Below, piece after piece: positions 1 through 8,463 of a stretch of 64,000 nucleotides of DNA (position 1 is the first letter of the stretch; each line of letters opens with the position of its first letter). The position numbers and the translations under genes were made by a program. The notes beneath the pieces are model-generated. The model ran no database searches and was not told the DNA's origin. It saw only the letters and a program-made list of their open reading frames with translations. The stretch is from assembly GCA_964388485.1 (NCBI GenBank), contig CAYMAS010000015.1, positions 1 to 64,000 on the forward strand, given 5' to 3'. The stretch is from JBCDKH01 sp964388485 (GTDB lineage: Bacteria > Planctomycetota > Phycisphaerae > Tepidisphaerales > Tepidisphaeraceae).

Positions 1-1394
1 AGCCGCAAATTGCCACCGGAAAGCTTCCGCTTGGCCTCTTCGTAGCGGACGTGAATCTTGCGAATGTCGATCAATCGAGCGTAGAGCTCGTCGCTCGTCT
101 CGAGCACCAGATCCTCGAGCCCTTCAAGCTCCTGCCGGCAGACGTCAAGATCTTCCTCGTCAGCGGGCGTTTGCGGCTTGTTGGCACTGCGGCTAGCGAC
201 CTGCTGATCAAGCTCGAGCATCTTGCCGCTGATGCTCGACAGCTTGTGCATGAGCGGGGCGATCCGGCCGGTCCGAAGCGTGGCCTCTTCGAGGAGGCGG
301 ACACCGCGACGGCGACGGCGGCGGATGCGACGCTCGATCGCATCCCGCTCCTGGTCGCACGTCGCATCGCGATACTTCGCCCAATCCTCGCGGTTCTTGT
401 CGAGCATCCGGCGGACCGAGGCGAGGTGCGTCGGAATGCGGTCCGAGACCGTCTGCTTGTCGGCCATCTCCTCGGCCGTCGAGATCTTCATCGTCCTGTC
501 GAACGGCAGATTGCCCTCGCGAACTTGTTCGAGCATCTCACACGCCTGAGCCTGAGAATAGTCGCTGCCGAGGACGCGGCTGCGGAAGATCTTGCGAGTA
601 ATCTCGATCTTCTTGGCGAGGCTGATCTCCTGCTCACGCGTCAGGAGCGGAATCTCGCCCATCTGCGTCAGGTACATGCGAACCGGATCGTCGATCCGCT
701 TGCCCGACGCCTCGGCCATCTCGCGTTCGAGCATGGCGATGTCGAGGTCGCCTTCGGTCGGCGTGCTTTCTTCGTCGTCCGCCTCAACGTTAGGGGCGTG
801 ATCGTCGTGCGGGTCCTCGTCGTCCGCCACGCGGCCGTCGTCGTCCTCCAGGTCGCGCATGTCCCGCCGCCGGGTGTCGCCGAGGACCTTCTTGATGAAG
901 TCGTTCTTGCTCTTTTCCTGCTGTGTCCGCTCGGTTTGACTGACATTGTCCTGACCCACCGGCTCGGCGACGTCGGCGGCGATGCCGACGCGGGTGCCGG
1001 GGGCGGTCTTGCTGAAGGTCGGCAGAACCGACGGGGCCTTGACCCGTTTGGTCTTGCGGCCGCCTTTGGCCTTGAACTTCTTGACGTCCGCGTCATCGAT
1101 GAGCGTCACGCCCATCTCGTCGAGGCTCATCAAAAGCTGCTCGAGGCGATCCGGCCCGACGACCTCGTCCGGCAGCTTGGCGTTGAGCTCATCGTAGGTG
1201 ACGTAACCGCGATCCACGCCCATATCGACGAGCGCGTTGACCCGTCGCTGCACCTCTTCGGCAGAGCCGGCGCCGATGAGCGGGTCTGTCGGCGGCCGGG
1301 GACCGGAGCCGATCGGACCGTGCGACCTAACTGCCGGGGCCTCTTCAACGGTTGGCCGATCCTGGTCATCGTTGTCTTTGCCGTTGGATGACAC
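1..1394 (-). CDS. rpoD: RNA polymerase primary sigma factor RpoD (3' part outside window)
   Basis: This is the housekeeping sigma-70 factor that directs core RNA polymerase to promoters. About 464 codons are visible and the reading frame runs open through the left edge. Near the N-terminus there is a region 1.1-like segment (VDMGVDRGYVTYDELN). Then comes an acidic, charged linker, and after it the region 1.2 signature DPVRMYLTQMGEIPLLTREQ. A large non-conserved region with an arginine run (RRIRRRRRR) follows, and the frame reaches the start of region 2.1 (KRKLSGGNLRL) at the edge. The start is GTG at 1394, with AAGGA seven bases upstream. The gene lies 294 bp downstream of dnaG on the same strand, the order of the classical macromolecular-synthesis operon. 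The gap between them shows no gene, so a separate promoter there is possible. The family call is secure; regions 2-4 cannot be seen. Confidence 0.93.
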   Translation of the reverse strand, partial: MSSNGKDNDDQDRPTVEEAPAVRSHGPIGSGPRPPTDPLIGAGSAEEVQRRVNALVDMGVDRGYVTYDELNAKLPDEVVGPDRLEQLLMSLDEMGVTLIDDADVKKFKAKGGRKTKRVKAPSVLPTFSKTAPGTRVGIAADVAEPVGQDNVSQTERTQQEKSKNDFIKKVLGDTRRRDMRDLEDDDGRVADDEDPHDDHAPNVEADDEESTPTEGDLDIAMLEREMAEASGKRIDDPVRMYLTQMGEIPLLTREQEISLAKKIEITRKIFRSRVLGSDYSQAQACEMLEQVREGNLPFDRTMKISTAEEMADKQTVSDRIPTHLASVRRMLDKNREDWAKYRDATCDQERDAIERRIRRRRRRGVRLLEEATLRTGRIAPLMHKLSSISGKMLELDQQVASRSANKPQTPADEEDLDVCRQELEGLEDLVLETSDELYARLIDIRKIHVRYEEAKRKLSGGNLR

Positions 1395-1688
1395 AGCGGT
1401 TTCCTTAAACGTCACGGATGACCTGTAGATGCTCATGTGAGGTAAGCAGACTCGTGTCGGGCGTGTGGGAGAAGGGCGAAGCGACGTTGAGTCTAGCGCC
1501 TGTTCCAGTGGGTTCGCCGGGAGGCCGCCGATGGTTCGGCTGAGGCGAAACATGCGCCGCTCCCGAAGCTTTGCAAGCCACCGAGCCGCAAGCTGGCTGT
1601 TCTGTCGCGTCGGCCGTGCCGGTTGGTGAACGGATGCCGATCATGCGGTCTGGGCGAATCTCCACGGGCCACGATCAGGCTCGTCCTG

Positions 1689-3566
1689 TCAAGGGCCAGG
1701 TGGAGTCTGCGGCTTCTTGCCGTGCCCGGCGGCGACGCGTTCCTGGAAACGTCGCAGCAGAGTGGCTTCGTCGGCACCTTCCCTGGCCTGCCCCACGCCA
1801 CGGCGAACGTCGACGTGAAACGCTTCAAGCGACGCCTCGTCCCGCATGCGGAGCAGGCTCCGAACCGCATCGGCGGCGACGGCCTTGGGATCACCAAGGG
1901 GCGTGGCGTCGTCGTGGTATCGTATGCAAGCCGCCCGTGCTTTCGCCGCCGCCTGCTCGGTGCCGCCCGCCTCGGGTCCAGCGGCAGTTCCGACCACATC
2001 GAGCCACTCGGCGAACGTCGGTTCGCCTTCGTGCCGCAGGTGCTCCCAGAAGTGCGTTGCGATCCATTGCTGCCGGCGGTCGGCCAAATCTTCGGGCGAG
2101 ACGTGCTCCTGCACCTGCTCCCACAGCGACGGCTGCCGGAAGAGGCTGCCGAGAAGCTGTGCCCCGGCCCGCTCGTGACGGGTCGCGGGGCGAGGGTCGG
2201 GCTCCAACGCGGCCGCGGGGCGACGCTCGTCCCGCCTCGTCCGGCGTGGCTGAAAGCGGTCGTTGAGCTCGTTCATGCTCACGCCGGTCATGCGTTCAAT
2301 GCGTCGAAGCAAAGCCCCCCATCGGCCCGCGTCGATGGTCCCGCCGGCGTTGCTTCGGGCGGCGGCGATGAAGTCGAGGTAGTCGTCGGTCACTTTCTGC
2401 TGCTCGGTGATGCTGGCCGCGTCGCCGAGCTGCCGCGTCATGCGTCGCCACAGGTAGGTCAGGGCATCGACGCTCTCGCCGACCCGCTCGCGAAAGGCCT
2501 CGACGCCTTGCTCGCGAAGGTAGTCGTCGGGATCCAAGCCAGCCGGCAGCTCCGCAATGACGACGTCGATCGGCTCGCTCAGGAACAGCTCCACGCTGCG
2601 CCGAACCGCCGATGCCCCGGCGGCGTCGGCGTCGAAGAGCAGCACGACCTTGTCCACGAACCGCCGCAGAACCTGCGCGTGTTTGGCCGTCAATGCGGTG
2701 CCGAGAACTGCGACGCCGTTCTTGATACCGAACTGTCTCGCCGCCGCGACGTCGGCGTAGCCCTCGAACACGATGGCCTCGCGACGCCTGGCCATCTCCG
2801 CCTTCGCCAAATCGAGCCCGTAGAGCACCCCCGACTTGTCGAAAAGCGGCGTTTCCGGGCTGTTGAGGTATTTGGCCGGCGAGTCGTTGCCCGGCACGAC
2901 GCGTCCGCCGAAGGCGATGGGTCGGCCTTGCTCGTCGCGGATCGGGAAGATCACGCGGTGCCGCAAGACGTCGTACCGGTGGTCGCCGCCCTTGTCGCTT
3001 CGCCGCAGGAGGCCGGCTTCTGCCAGAACGTCTTCGCCGAACGTCTTGACGAGTCCGCCGCGAGACAGGCCGTTGAAGGCGTCGGGGGCAAAGCCGATGC
3101 CGAGCTCCTTGACCAGCTCCTTGTCGAAGCCGCGGCCCTTGAGGTAGTCGCGGGCGGCGGTGCCTTCGTCGCTCAGGAGCAGCTTGTGGTAGTAGTTCGC
3201 CGCCGCACTGCACGCTTCGCGAAGCCGGCCGAGGCGATCGACCGTCTCCCTTGATCGGCCACTTCTGGGCAGCTCCACGCCCGCCCAGTCGGCAAGGGTC
3301 TGCAGGGCCGTTCGGAAGTCGCAGCGGTCCCGCTCGATGACGAAGTCGATCGCGTTGCCGCCCTTCTTGCAGCCGAAGCAGTAGAAGAACTGCTGCTCGC
3401 CGTTAACGCCGAACGACGGCGACTTCTCGTCGTGAAACGGGCATAAGCCGACCATCCGCCGGCCCGCACGCTTGAGGCTGACGGTCTCGCCGACGAGCTG
3501 GACGATGTCGACTGCCCCGAGAACGAGGCTCTTGCCGTCGACGAAGTTGGACCCACCGGCTGACAC
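1689..3566 (-). CDS. dnaG: DNA primase DnaG
   Basis: DnaG makes the RNA primers for leading- and lagging-strand synthesis together with the DnaB helicase. Counting from the proposed GTG at 3566, a CHC2 zinc-ribbon is present (C42, H45, C63, C66; CPFH...CFGC). A catalytic core follows. The TOPRIM metal-binding acids are E268 in VFEGYADV and D312/D314 in LLFDADAAG. The C-terminal part is a probable helicase-interacting domain. The total of about 625 residues is normal for the family. The reading frame stays open upstream to 3680, but that would overlap the divergent glycosyltransferase start, and conserved sequence begins just after GTG 3566 (or GTG 3569). No convincing ribosome-binding site separates the two. 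It is probably cotranscribed with rpoD downstream. Confidence 0.95.
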   Translation of the reverse strand: MSAGGSNFVDGKSLVLGAVDIVQLVGETVSLKRAGRRMVGLCPFHDEKSPSFGVNGEQQFFYCFGCKKGGNAIDFVIERDRCDFRTALQTLADWAGVELPRSGRSRETVDRLGRLREACSAAANYYHKLLLSDEGTAARDYLKGRGFDKELVKELGIGFAPDAFNGLSRGGLVKTFGEDVLAEAGLLRRSDKGGDHRYDVLRHRVIFPIRDEQGRPIAFGGRVVPGNDSPAKYLNSPETPLFDKSGVLYGLDLAKAEMARRREAIVFEGYADVAAARQFGIKNGVAVLGTALTAKHAQVLRRFVDKVVLLFDADAAGASAVRRSVELFLSEPIDVVIAELPAGLDPDDYLREQGVEAFRERVGESVDALTYLWRRMTRQLGDAASITEQQKVTDDYLDFIAAARSNAGGTIDAGRWGALLRRIERMTGVSMNELNDRFQPRRTRRDERRPAAALEPDPRPATRHERAGAQLLGSLFRQPSLWEQVQEHVSPEDLADRRQQWIATHFWEHLRHEGEPTFAEWLDVVGTAAGPEAGGTEQAAAKARAACIRYHDDATPLGDPKAVAADAVRSLLRMRDEASLEAFHVDVRRGVGQAREGADEATLLRRFQERVAAGHGKKPQTPPGP

Positions 3567-3634
3567 CACGCACACGCTACGACGGCACCGGCGGCGGGGA
3601 GTCGCTAGGCTGCCGGCCACGATCCGTGCCAGCC

Positions 3635-4513
3635 ATGAGCGAAACTGCCCGCGAATCCGACGTCGAGAAGCCCACCGCACCCCAACAAGGCGTGCCCGCG
3701 AGTGTTCAAACCGCCGTCGAACTCGAGCCGGCCGGCAACGGCAGCGTCCTGCCGCACCCGTACCTTCGGCCTACCGATCAGGCGAGGCGGTCGGAAGTCG
3801 TGAGTATCGTCATCCCCGTCTACAACGAAGAGCGAACCGTCGAGCTGCTGGTCGACCTTGTCGTCCGCGCCCCGGTGCCGGGCGGGCTCAAGAAAGAGAT
3901 CATCTGCGTCAACGATGCCTCGAAGGACGACACGAAGAGCGTTCTGGACAAGCTGCCGACGAAGTATGAGGGCAGGAGCGACGTGACGTTTCAGGTCCAC
4001 CATCAGGAGGCGAACCAAGGCAAGGGAGCCGCACTGCGTCGCGGGTTCAAGGAGGCAACAGGCGACATCGTCTTGATCCAGGATGCCGACCTCGAGTACG
4101 ACCCGGCGGACTATGTCAAGCTGCTCGACCCGATCGTCCGCGACGTGGCGGATGTCGTCTTCGGCAGCCGGTTCATCGGCGAGCCGCACCGCGTGCTCTA
4201 CTACTGGCACTCGCTGGGCAACAACTTCCTGACGCTGATGAGCAACGCGTTCACAAACCTGAACCTCACCGACATGGAGGTCTGCTACAAGGTCTTCCGC
4301 AAGGAGGTGCTCGATCGCATCGAGGTCAAATGCGACCGCTTCGGCTTCGAACCGGAGGTGACCGCCAAGGTCGCCAAAATGCGCCCGCGGCTGCGGATCT
4401 ACGAGGTCGGCATCGCCTATTACGGTCGTAGCTACGAGGAGGGGAAGAAGATCACCTGGAAGGACGGCGTCAAGGCGATCCTCGCGATCATTCGATTCCG
4501 ATTCACGGATTGA
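3635..4513 (+). CDS. Glycosyltransferase family 2 (polyprenyl-phosphate sugar transferase type)
   Basis: A GT-A fold inverting glycosyltransferase that probably moves a sugar from a nucleotide donor to a polyprenyl phosphate or similar acceptor. The N-terminal core shows SIVIPVYNEERTVELL, the nucleotide-binding VNDASKDDT and the metal-binding DADLEYDPADY. It then has the FGSRFIG segment and a C-terminal KDGVKAILAIIRFRF stretch typical of dolichol-phosphate mannosyltransferase-like enzymes. No transmembrane domain is appended. The protein is about 292 residues from ATG 3635; GTG 3626 is an alternative start nine bases earlier. It is divergent from dnaG and is followed by a REP-type inverted pair and then holA. 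Substrate is unknown. It is separate from the large polysaccharide locus further on. Confidence 0.85.
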   Translation: MSETARESDVEKPTAPQQGVPASVQTAVELEPAGNGSVLPHPYLRPTDQARRSEVVSIVIPVYNEERTVELLVDLVVRAPVPGGLKKEIICVNDASKDDTKSVLDKLPTKYEGRSDVTFQVHHQEANQGKGAALRRGFKEATGDIVLIQDADLEYDPADYVKLLDPIVRDVADVVFGSRFIGEPHRVLYYWHSLGNNFLTLMSNAFTNLNLTDMEVCYKVFRKEVLDRIEVKCDRFGFEPEVTAKVAKMRPRLRIYEVGIAYYGRSYEEGKKITWKDGVKAILAIIRFRFTD

Positions 4514-4518
4514 CTCTT

Positions 4519-4592
4519 GGAGCGGCGTCGCTTGCGACGCGTTGATAAGGTGAGTGATTCGCCTCCAACCGCGTCGCAAGCGACGCCGCTCC
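4519..4592. repeat. REPIN: inverted pair of GGAG-type REP hairpins
   Basis: Two 23-bp arms (4519-4541 and 4570-4592) are perfect inverted copies around a 28-nt spacer. Each arm starts with the tetranucleotide GGAG, then CGGCG, then a small palindrome TCGC-TT-GCGA. That layout (GTAG/GGAG head plus hairpin, two copies head-out) is what is known for REP sequences mobilised by RAYT transposases. It sits between the GT2 gene and holA and could also act as a transcription terminator. Confidence 0.75.
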
Positions 4593-4623
4593 GGATCGAA
4601 TTGCTCGTGCGTAGAACAAGCCT

Positions 4624-5589
4624 GTGCCCGATTTCGCTCCCGTTTACGCCCTTGTCGGAAACGAACCGTTCCTCCAGACGCGTGCGCTGAACGACATCCT
4701 CGACCAACTTGGACCCGACGTTCAACGGACCGACATCGACGGTCCTACCGCTGCCGCGAGTGACGTCTTTGACGAACTCCGCAGCCTCGCCATGTTCGGC
4801 GGCCAACGGGTGGTCGTTGTCCGCGACGCCGACACGTTCGTGACGAACCATCGTTCGCTCGTCGAGAGCTATCTGGCCGAACCGGCGTGTGAGAACGTGC
4901 TGATTCTCAGGCTGCCGAGCTTGCCGAAGAATCAGAAGGTCTACAAACTCATCGACAAGGTCGGCCAGATCATTCCGTGTGCCGAGATGAAGCCGCACGA
5001 AGTCAGCCGGTGGCTCGGCAGGCATGCCAAAGACGCCCACGGGCTCCGACTCGAAGCCGAAGCGGCACGACTGCTCGTCGATAACGTCGGCAGCGACCTC
5101 GGCGGCCTCGACAACGAACTCGCCAAGCTCGCCCTAGGCGTCGAAGGCGGCAAGGTGACCGCCGACGACGTCGAAGGCGGGGTCGCGTTCCGACGCGAGC
5201 AGCAGATGTGGGCGATGACCGACAGCGTCACCCGCGGCGACCCGGTCGGCGCGGTGACGATCTGGCGGCAATTGACCGCGACAGACGCGTCTGCGGAGTT
5301 CCGGGCTGTTGCATGGCTTGCCGGCTGGCTGGAGAAGGCGGTGAAGGCGGCGACGCTGCGGTCAACGGGTCGAAGCGTCGCAGACGTGAAACGTCAGATG
5401 CGGTTGCCGTCGTTTGCCAAGCCTGACGCGGTAATCGAGTCGGCCACCAGCGTCGGCCTCAAGCGACTTCGGGTCGCCACCGACCAGCTCGCCGCGCTCG
5501 ACTACGGCATCAAGACCGGCGGGGCAGAGGCTCGTCGTGGGGTGGAGTCGTTCCTGCTCCGACTCGCCAGAGCCGCGGCAGGTCGCTGA
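4624..5589 (+). CDS. holA: DNA polymerase III delta subunit HolA
   Basis: The delta subunit of the clamp loader opens the beta clamp during loading onto primed DNA. The 321-residue product has the usual layout: an N-terminal AAA+-like domain without a functional Walker A (PVYALVGNEPFLQTRAL), a middle segment with VVVVRDADTF and VLILRLPSLPKNQKVYK, the conserved VGSDLGGLDNELAKLAL helix, and a C-terminal collar domain ending SFLLRLARAAAGR. Length matches the family. The start is GTG at 4624 with no strong ribosome-binding site; no better in-frame start lies upstream. It ends 10 bp from the stop of the convergent HNH gene. Confidence 0.9.
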   Translation: MPDFAPVYALVGNEPFLQTRALNDILDQLGPDVQRTDIDGPTAAASDVFDELRSLAMFGGQRVVVVRDADTFVTNHRSLVESYLAEPACENVLILRLPSLPKNQKVYKLIDKVGQIIPCAEMKPHEVSRWLGRHAKDAHGLRLEAEAARLLVDNVGSDLGGLDNELAKLALGVEGGKVTADDVEGGVAFRREQQMWAMTDSVTRGDPVGAVTIWRQLTATDASAEFRAVAWLAGWLEKAVKAATLRSTGRSVADVKRQMRLPSFAKPDAVIESATSVGLKRLRVATDQLAALDYGIKTGGAEARRGVESFLLRLARAAAGR

Positions 5590-5599
5590 GCGTCTTGTC

Positions 5600-5950
5600 T
5601 CACCGCGAAGCCCGCCGCGCCGCCAGGCGAATCCGCTTCTTCTTCGGCTTCCGCGAATCGCTCGCGACGCTGAACGTCCGGTCCGGGCTCTGCTTGCGGA
5701 CCCACTTGATGAATCCACTCAACCGCGGCGAGTCCCGCAGGGCTCCGACGCTGTCGAAGCCGTCGTCGAGTTCCTTGTTCGTAAACGACGCGTGGATCTG
5801 CTTGTGACACGTCCGACACGTCGGCACCCGCACGTCCGCACCACCGCCGCGACTCTTGGGCGTGAGGTGGTGCAGCGTGATCAACCGCCCCGGCACGTCT
5901 CGCTGACAAATCGCACACGTCACGTCCTCGTTCGGCTGATACCGTGGCAT
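5600..5950 (-). CDS. HNH endonuclease-domain protein
   Basis: A 116-residue protein with the zinc-stabilised HNH nuclease core. C12 and C15 form the first CxxC, H27-H28 supply the catalytic HH, and C45, C48 and H49 form the second metal pair (CRTCH). The C-terminal tail is strongly basic (RKPKKKRIRLAARR), fitting DNA or RNA contact. The frame is open upstream through the tRNA to 6136, but homology-like sequence starts at ATG 5950, which is chosen. Stand-alone HNH proteins of this size are common in phage and in bacterial chromosomes; there are no phage or restriction genes beside it, so its role is unknown. It is divergent from the tRNA-Ala gene. Confidence 0.8.
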   Translation of the reverse strand: MPRYQPNEDVTCAICQRDVPGRLITLHHLTPKSRGGGADVRVPTCRTCHKQIHASFTNKELDDGFDSVGALRDSPRLSGFIKWVRKQSPDRTFSVASDSRKPKKKRIRLAARRASR

Positions 5951-6009
5951 GGCTGAACGATTGGCAACCCACGTGCCGATGGTCCACAAAGCTGATGAAC
6001 GCCCTGCGG

Positions 6010-6037
6010 TTGACCCGCCGCGTGACGTCACTAGCAT
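6010..6037 (+). promoter_or_regulatory. Candidate sigma-70 promoter for tRNA-Ala
   Basis: TTGACC at 6010-6015 and TAGCAT at 6032-6037 are separated by 16 bases, and the second box ends 27 bases before the mature tRNA 5' end. The -35 match is good (5/6) and the -10 is fair (4/6). Confidence 0.45.
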
Positions 6038-6064
6038 GCGAGCCCGGCAACGGGAACCCCTTCT

Positions 6065-6135
6065 GGGGCTATAGTGAAATGGGATCACGCCACCATGGCA
6101 TGGTGGTATTCCGGGTTCAAATCCCGGTAGCTCCA
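6065..6135 (+). tRNA. tRNA-Ala (anticodon GGC)
   Basis: A complete cloverleaf can be folded. The acceptor stem is GGGGCTA with TAGCTCC, the D stem GTGA/TCAC, the anticodon stem CCACC/GGTGG around loop ATGGCAT, and the T arm CCGGG-TTCAAAT-CCCGG. The third acceptor pair is G3-U70, the universal alanine identity element, and the discriminator is A. The loop gives anticodon GGC, reading GCC/GCT alanine codons. No CCA is encoded at the 3' end. Confidence 0.93.
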
Positions 6136-6197
6136 CTGACTTGACGCTTCGCCCTGGTGCGAAGCGTTTCTGTTGGTGCTGTGCAGGTTATTCCCCC

Positions 6198-6225
6198 AAG
6201 CCGCGGGATTTGGATCCCGCGGCTT
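6198..6225. terminator. Hairpin between tRNA-Ala and convergent GT4 gene
   Basis: Twelve-base arms AAGCCGCGGGAT and ATCCCGCGGCTT pair perfectly around a TTGG loop. The hairpin lies 62 bp past the tRNA and 21 bp past the stop of the convergent glycosyltransferase, so it could terminate both. No long U tract follows on either strand. Confidence 0.6.
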
Positions 6226-6246
6226 CATGGTCGGAAGCACCCTCAT

Positions 6247-7542
6247 CTAACCAGCAAACACTGAGGTCTCCGGACGCTCGCGAGGGGCTTCGAGTCCCGT
6301 CGTCACCTCGCGGGCCTCGTCGTACATCGCCAGCATCTTCGGCAGGATCGCCTCCATCGAAAGCTCGCGCCGCACGAAGTCTGTTGCGGCGTCACCAAGG
6401 CGGCGGGCTTCGGCTTGGTCGGCCAGCACGTCCAGTGCCTTTGCGGCAAGGTCGGCGGGGTCGAAGAAGTCGGCGAGTCGCCCCGTTTCGCCGTCCGTCA
6501 CCATGTCCCGCACCGGCGACGTGTTGCTCGCAACGATCGGTGCCGCACAAGCCATCGCGTTGACGAGGCTCCAACTCAGGACGAATGGCACCGTCAGGTA
6601 GAGGTGGCAGTCGGACGCCGCAAATGCCTCGGCGAGCTCCGACGGCGGCCGGCGGCCGAGGAAGTGGACGCGGCTCTTGTCGTAGCCGCGAACGTCTTCG
6701 TGCTCCAGCGTCCAATGCTTAAACGACTTGCCGCCGGTGTGCTCCGTGTCGCCCCCGTAGGCGATGCGATCGGTGCCGAAGACGAGGACGTGAACGTCGT
6801 CGCGAGCCTCCAGGATTCGCCGCACCGCCCGCATGAACAAGTCGAAGCCGCGCATCGACTCAAAGCCACGCGAGCAATACGTGACGATCTTCGCCTTCTG
6901 CGGCAACTCCACGCCCGCCACCATCCGGGAGGTTCGTTCCCGCGGGTACCAGACACTCGTGTCGATGCCGTCGAAGACGCTTTGAAGCTTCGGCTGATAT
7001 TCTGCGGGGAATCGAGATTTCTGGAACGGCGTCGGGCAGTAGCCGAGCTGGCAGTTCTGGAGATCCAGCAGAATCATCGCATTGCGACACCGGCTCCGCA
7101 GGAACTTTTCCGGCGGCGTAGGCCAATCCAGGTCGTGCCGGAACGTCATGTCGCTCTCGGGATCGTGCCCGAGGTAGAAGTACTCGAAGAGGTTGATCGT
7201 CGGCACGGCAGGGAAGAGCTCGCGTAGGAACAACGTGCTGCCGAAGCCGCTGTGCCCGACGATCAGGTCCGGCTCGACGTCCGGCCGACGCAGGAGTGCC
7301 CGATAGACGCCATCCGTGTGCCAAACCGCGTTCTCGAAGGTGCGGGAGGTAAAGTGCGTCTCCCGCCGGGCGCCGCCGCGACTCTTATATTGGATCTTCT
7401 CCAGCGAACCGTTGCCAATCATCTGCTTGCCGGGTGCAGTCTCGCTGACGAACGTGCACCGCCAGCCGCGTTCACGTGCAAGGTGAGCGGCAACATGTCC
7501 GAACTGCGCCGGGAAGTTCGGATGGACGAACAGGACATGCAT
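6247..7542 (-). CDS. Glycosyltransferase family 4
   Basis: A 431-residue retaining GT-B glycosyltransferase. The N-terminal half (MHVLFVHPNFPAQFGHVAAH, then NLFEYFYLGHDPE) matches the acceptor-side domain of this GT4 subgroup. The C-terminal donor-binding domain shows VTYCSRGFESMRGFDLF, a VHFLGRRPPSELAEAF segment and the EX7E-like region around PFVLSWSLVNAMACAAPIV. It stands alone, outside the polysaccharide locus at 17-35 kb, so its acceptor is unknown. A 245-bp non-coding gap separates it from the divergent HTH-receiver gene. Confidence 0.85.
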   Translation of the reverse strand: MHVLFVHPNFPAQFGHVAAHLARERGWRCTFVSETAPGKQMIGNGSLEKIQYKSRGGARRETHFTSRTFENAVWHTDGVYRALLRRPDVEPDLIVGHSGFGSTLFLRELFPAVPTINLFEYFYLGHDPESDMTFRHDLDWPTPPEKFLRSRCRNAMILLDLQNCQLGYCPTPFQKSRFPAEYQPKLQSVFDGIDTSVWYPRERTSRMVAGVELPQKAKIVTYCSRGFESMRGFDLFMRAVRRILEARDDVHVLVFGTDRIAYGGDTEHTGGKSFKHWTLEHEDVRGYDKSRVHFLGRRPPSELAEAFAASDCHLYLTVPFVLSWSLVNAMACAAPIVASNTSPVRDMVTDGETGRLADFFDPADLAAKALDVLADQAEARRLGDAATDFVRRELSMEAILPKMLAMYDEAREVTTGLEAPRERPETSVFAG

Positions 7543-7729
7543 GGGACGGTTACAGCGACGGTCGGTGGAGCTGGAAGCTATCGGACGTTACAACCTTCCG
7601 CACCCTCTGTGGAAATGTCGTAGGTTTCGCCTGCAACGGCCGGACGACCTGATCCGACCGTGCCGAAACCACTGCCTGAGCCGAGAGTCTCAAGCAGTGC
7701 GATCGGTGCGACTAGAACACCTATCGACC

Positions 7730-7747
7730 GTGCCGCACCCGCGGCAC
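7730..7747. promoter_or_regulatory. Small hairpin in leader of the HTH-receiver gene
   Basis: GTGCCGC and GCGGCAC pair around a four-base ACCC loop, 40 bp upstream of the ATG. It lies in the 245-bp divergent gap and may be an operator or leader structure; nothing further supports a function. Confidence 0.3.
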
Positions 7748-7787
7748 AGACGGATGTCCTACGGCCCAAGCTTCGGAGAAAACTGCC

Positions 7788-8372
7788 ATGCAAGAGCTCA
7801 AAGCCAAAGACGTCCTGACCACCGGAGAAGTCGCCAAGATCTGCAACGTCGCCCCACGCACCGTCAGCAAATGGTTCGACTCCGGCAGCCTCAAGGGCTA
7901 CCGCATCCCCGGCTCTAAAGACCGCCGGATTCCGCTCAATCACCTCGTGCGATTCATGAAGGAGCACGACATTCCCCTGGGCGGCTTGAAGACCGGAAAC
8001 ACGCGGGTGCTCATCGTTGACGACGAACGCGACGTGACGGACGTCCTGGAGAAAATCCTTGAGGACGAGGCGCGATACGAAGTCGAAATTGCCGAGTCGG
8101 CCTTCGCCGCGGGCGTTTTGGCGGCCCGCTTCAGGCCGAACGTGTTATTCCTCAACGTGCACCTGAATGACGTGTCACCCGATGCCGTGGTCGACCTCGT
8201 CCGCAAGCAGCCGGATCTGCAGCTGACGAAGCTGGTGGCCATGAGCGATAAGCTCGACGAGGCGACTGGCCTGCGGCTGACGCGACAGGGATTCGACGCG
8301 TTCCTGCAGAAGCCTTTCCACGTGCGTCGGGTCATCGACGCGGTGGAGAAGGCGATGCGGCATAGCTACTGA
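7788..8372 (+). CDS. Excisionase-type HTH fused to a phosphoacceptor-less receiver domain
   Basis: A 194-residue probable transcription regulator. Residues 9-60 form a MerR/excisionase-like winged helix (VLTTGEVAKICNVAPRTVSK, then RIPLNHLVRFM). Residues 72-190 form a CheY-like receiver (RVLIVDDERDVTDVLEKIL). The receiver keeps the acidic pair D78/D79 and the late lysine K175 (LQKPF). The phosphorylation site, however, reads FLN at residue 123 instead of the usual LD, so it is predicted not to be phosphorylated at the normal position. GGAG lies nine bases before the ATG, supporting the start. It is followed by a strong hairpin. No histidine kinase is nearby. The domain order, DNA-binding first, is the reverse of classical OmpR/NarL regulators. 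Confidence 0.8.
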   Translation: MQELKAKDVLTTGEVAKICNVAPRTVSKWFDSGSLKGYRIPGSKDRRIPLNHLVRFMKEHDIPLGGLKTGNTRVLIVDDERDVTDVLEKILEDEARYEVEIAESAFAAGVLAARFRPNVLFLNVHLNDVSPDAVVDLVRKQPDLQLTKLVAMSDKLDEATGLRLTRQGFDAFLQKPFHVRRVIDAVEKAMRHSY

Positions 8373-8408
8373 TTCGCTGTCGATCAGGTCTAGCAATCCA
8401 AAGCGTTC

Positions 8409-8437
8409 AGAAGCCCCGCATGCTTATGCGGGGCTTC
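8409..8437. terminator. Bidirectional terminator hairpin
   Basis: Thirteen-base arms AGAAGCCCCGCAT and ATGCGGGGCTTCT around a GCTT loop lie between the convergent HTH-receiver gene and atpA, 26 bp from the atpA stop. It marks the end of the ATP synthase operon here. Confidence 0.8.
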
Positions 8438-8463
8438 TAAAGATTTTCGGTGAAAGAAATGTT

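Noticed and set aside
51..1391. A 446-codon plus-strand open frame
   Set aside because: It lies wholly antisense to rpoD, whose conserved sigma-70 regions are clear; the plus-strand product has no recognisable motif.
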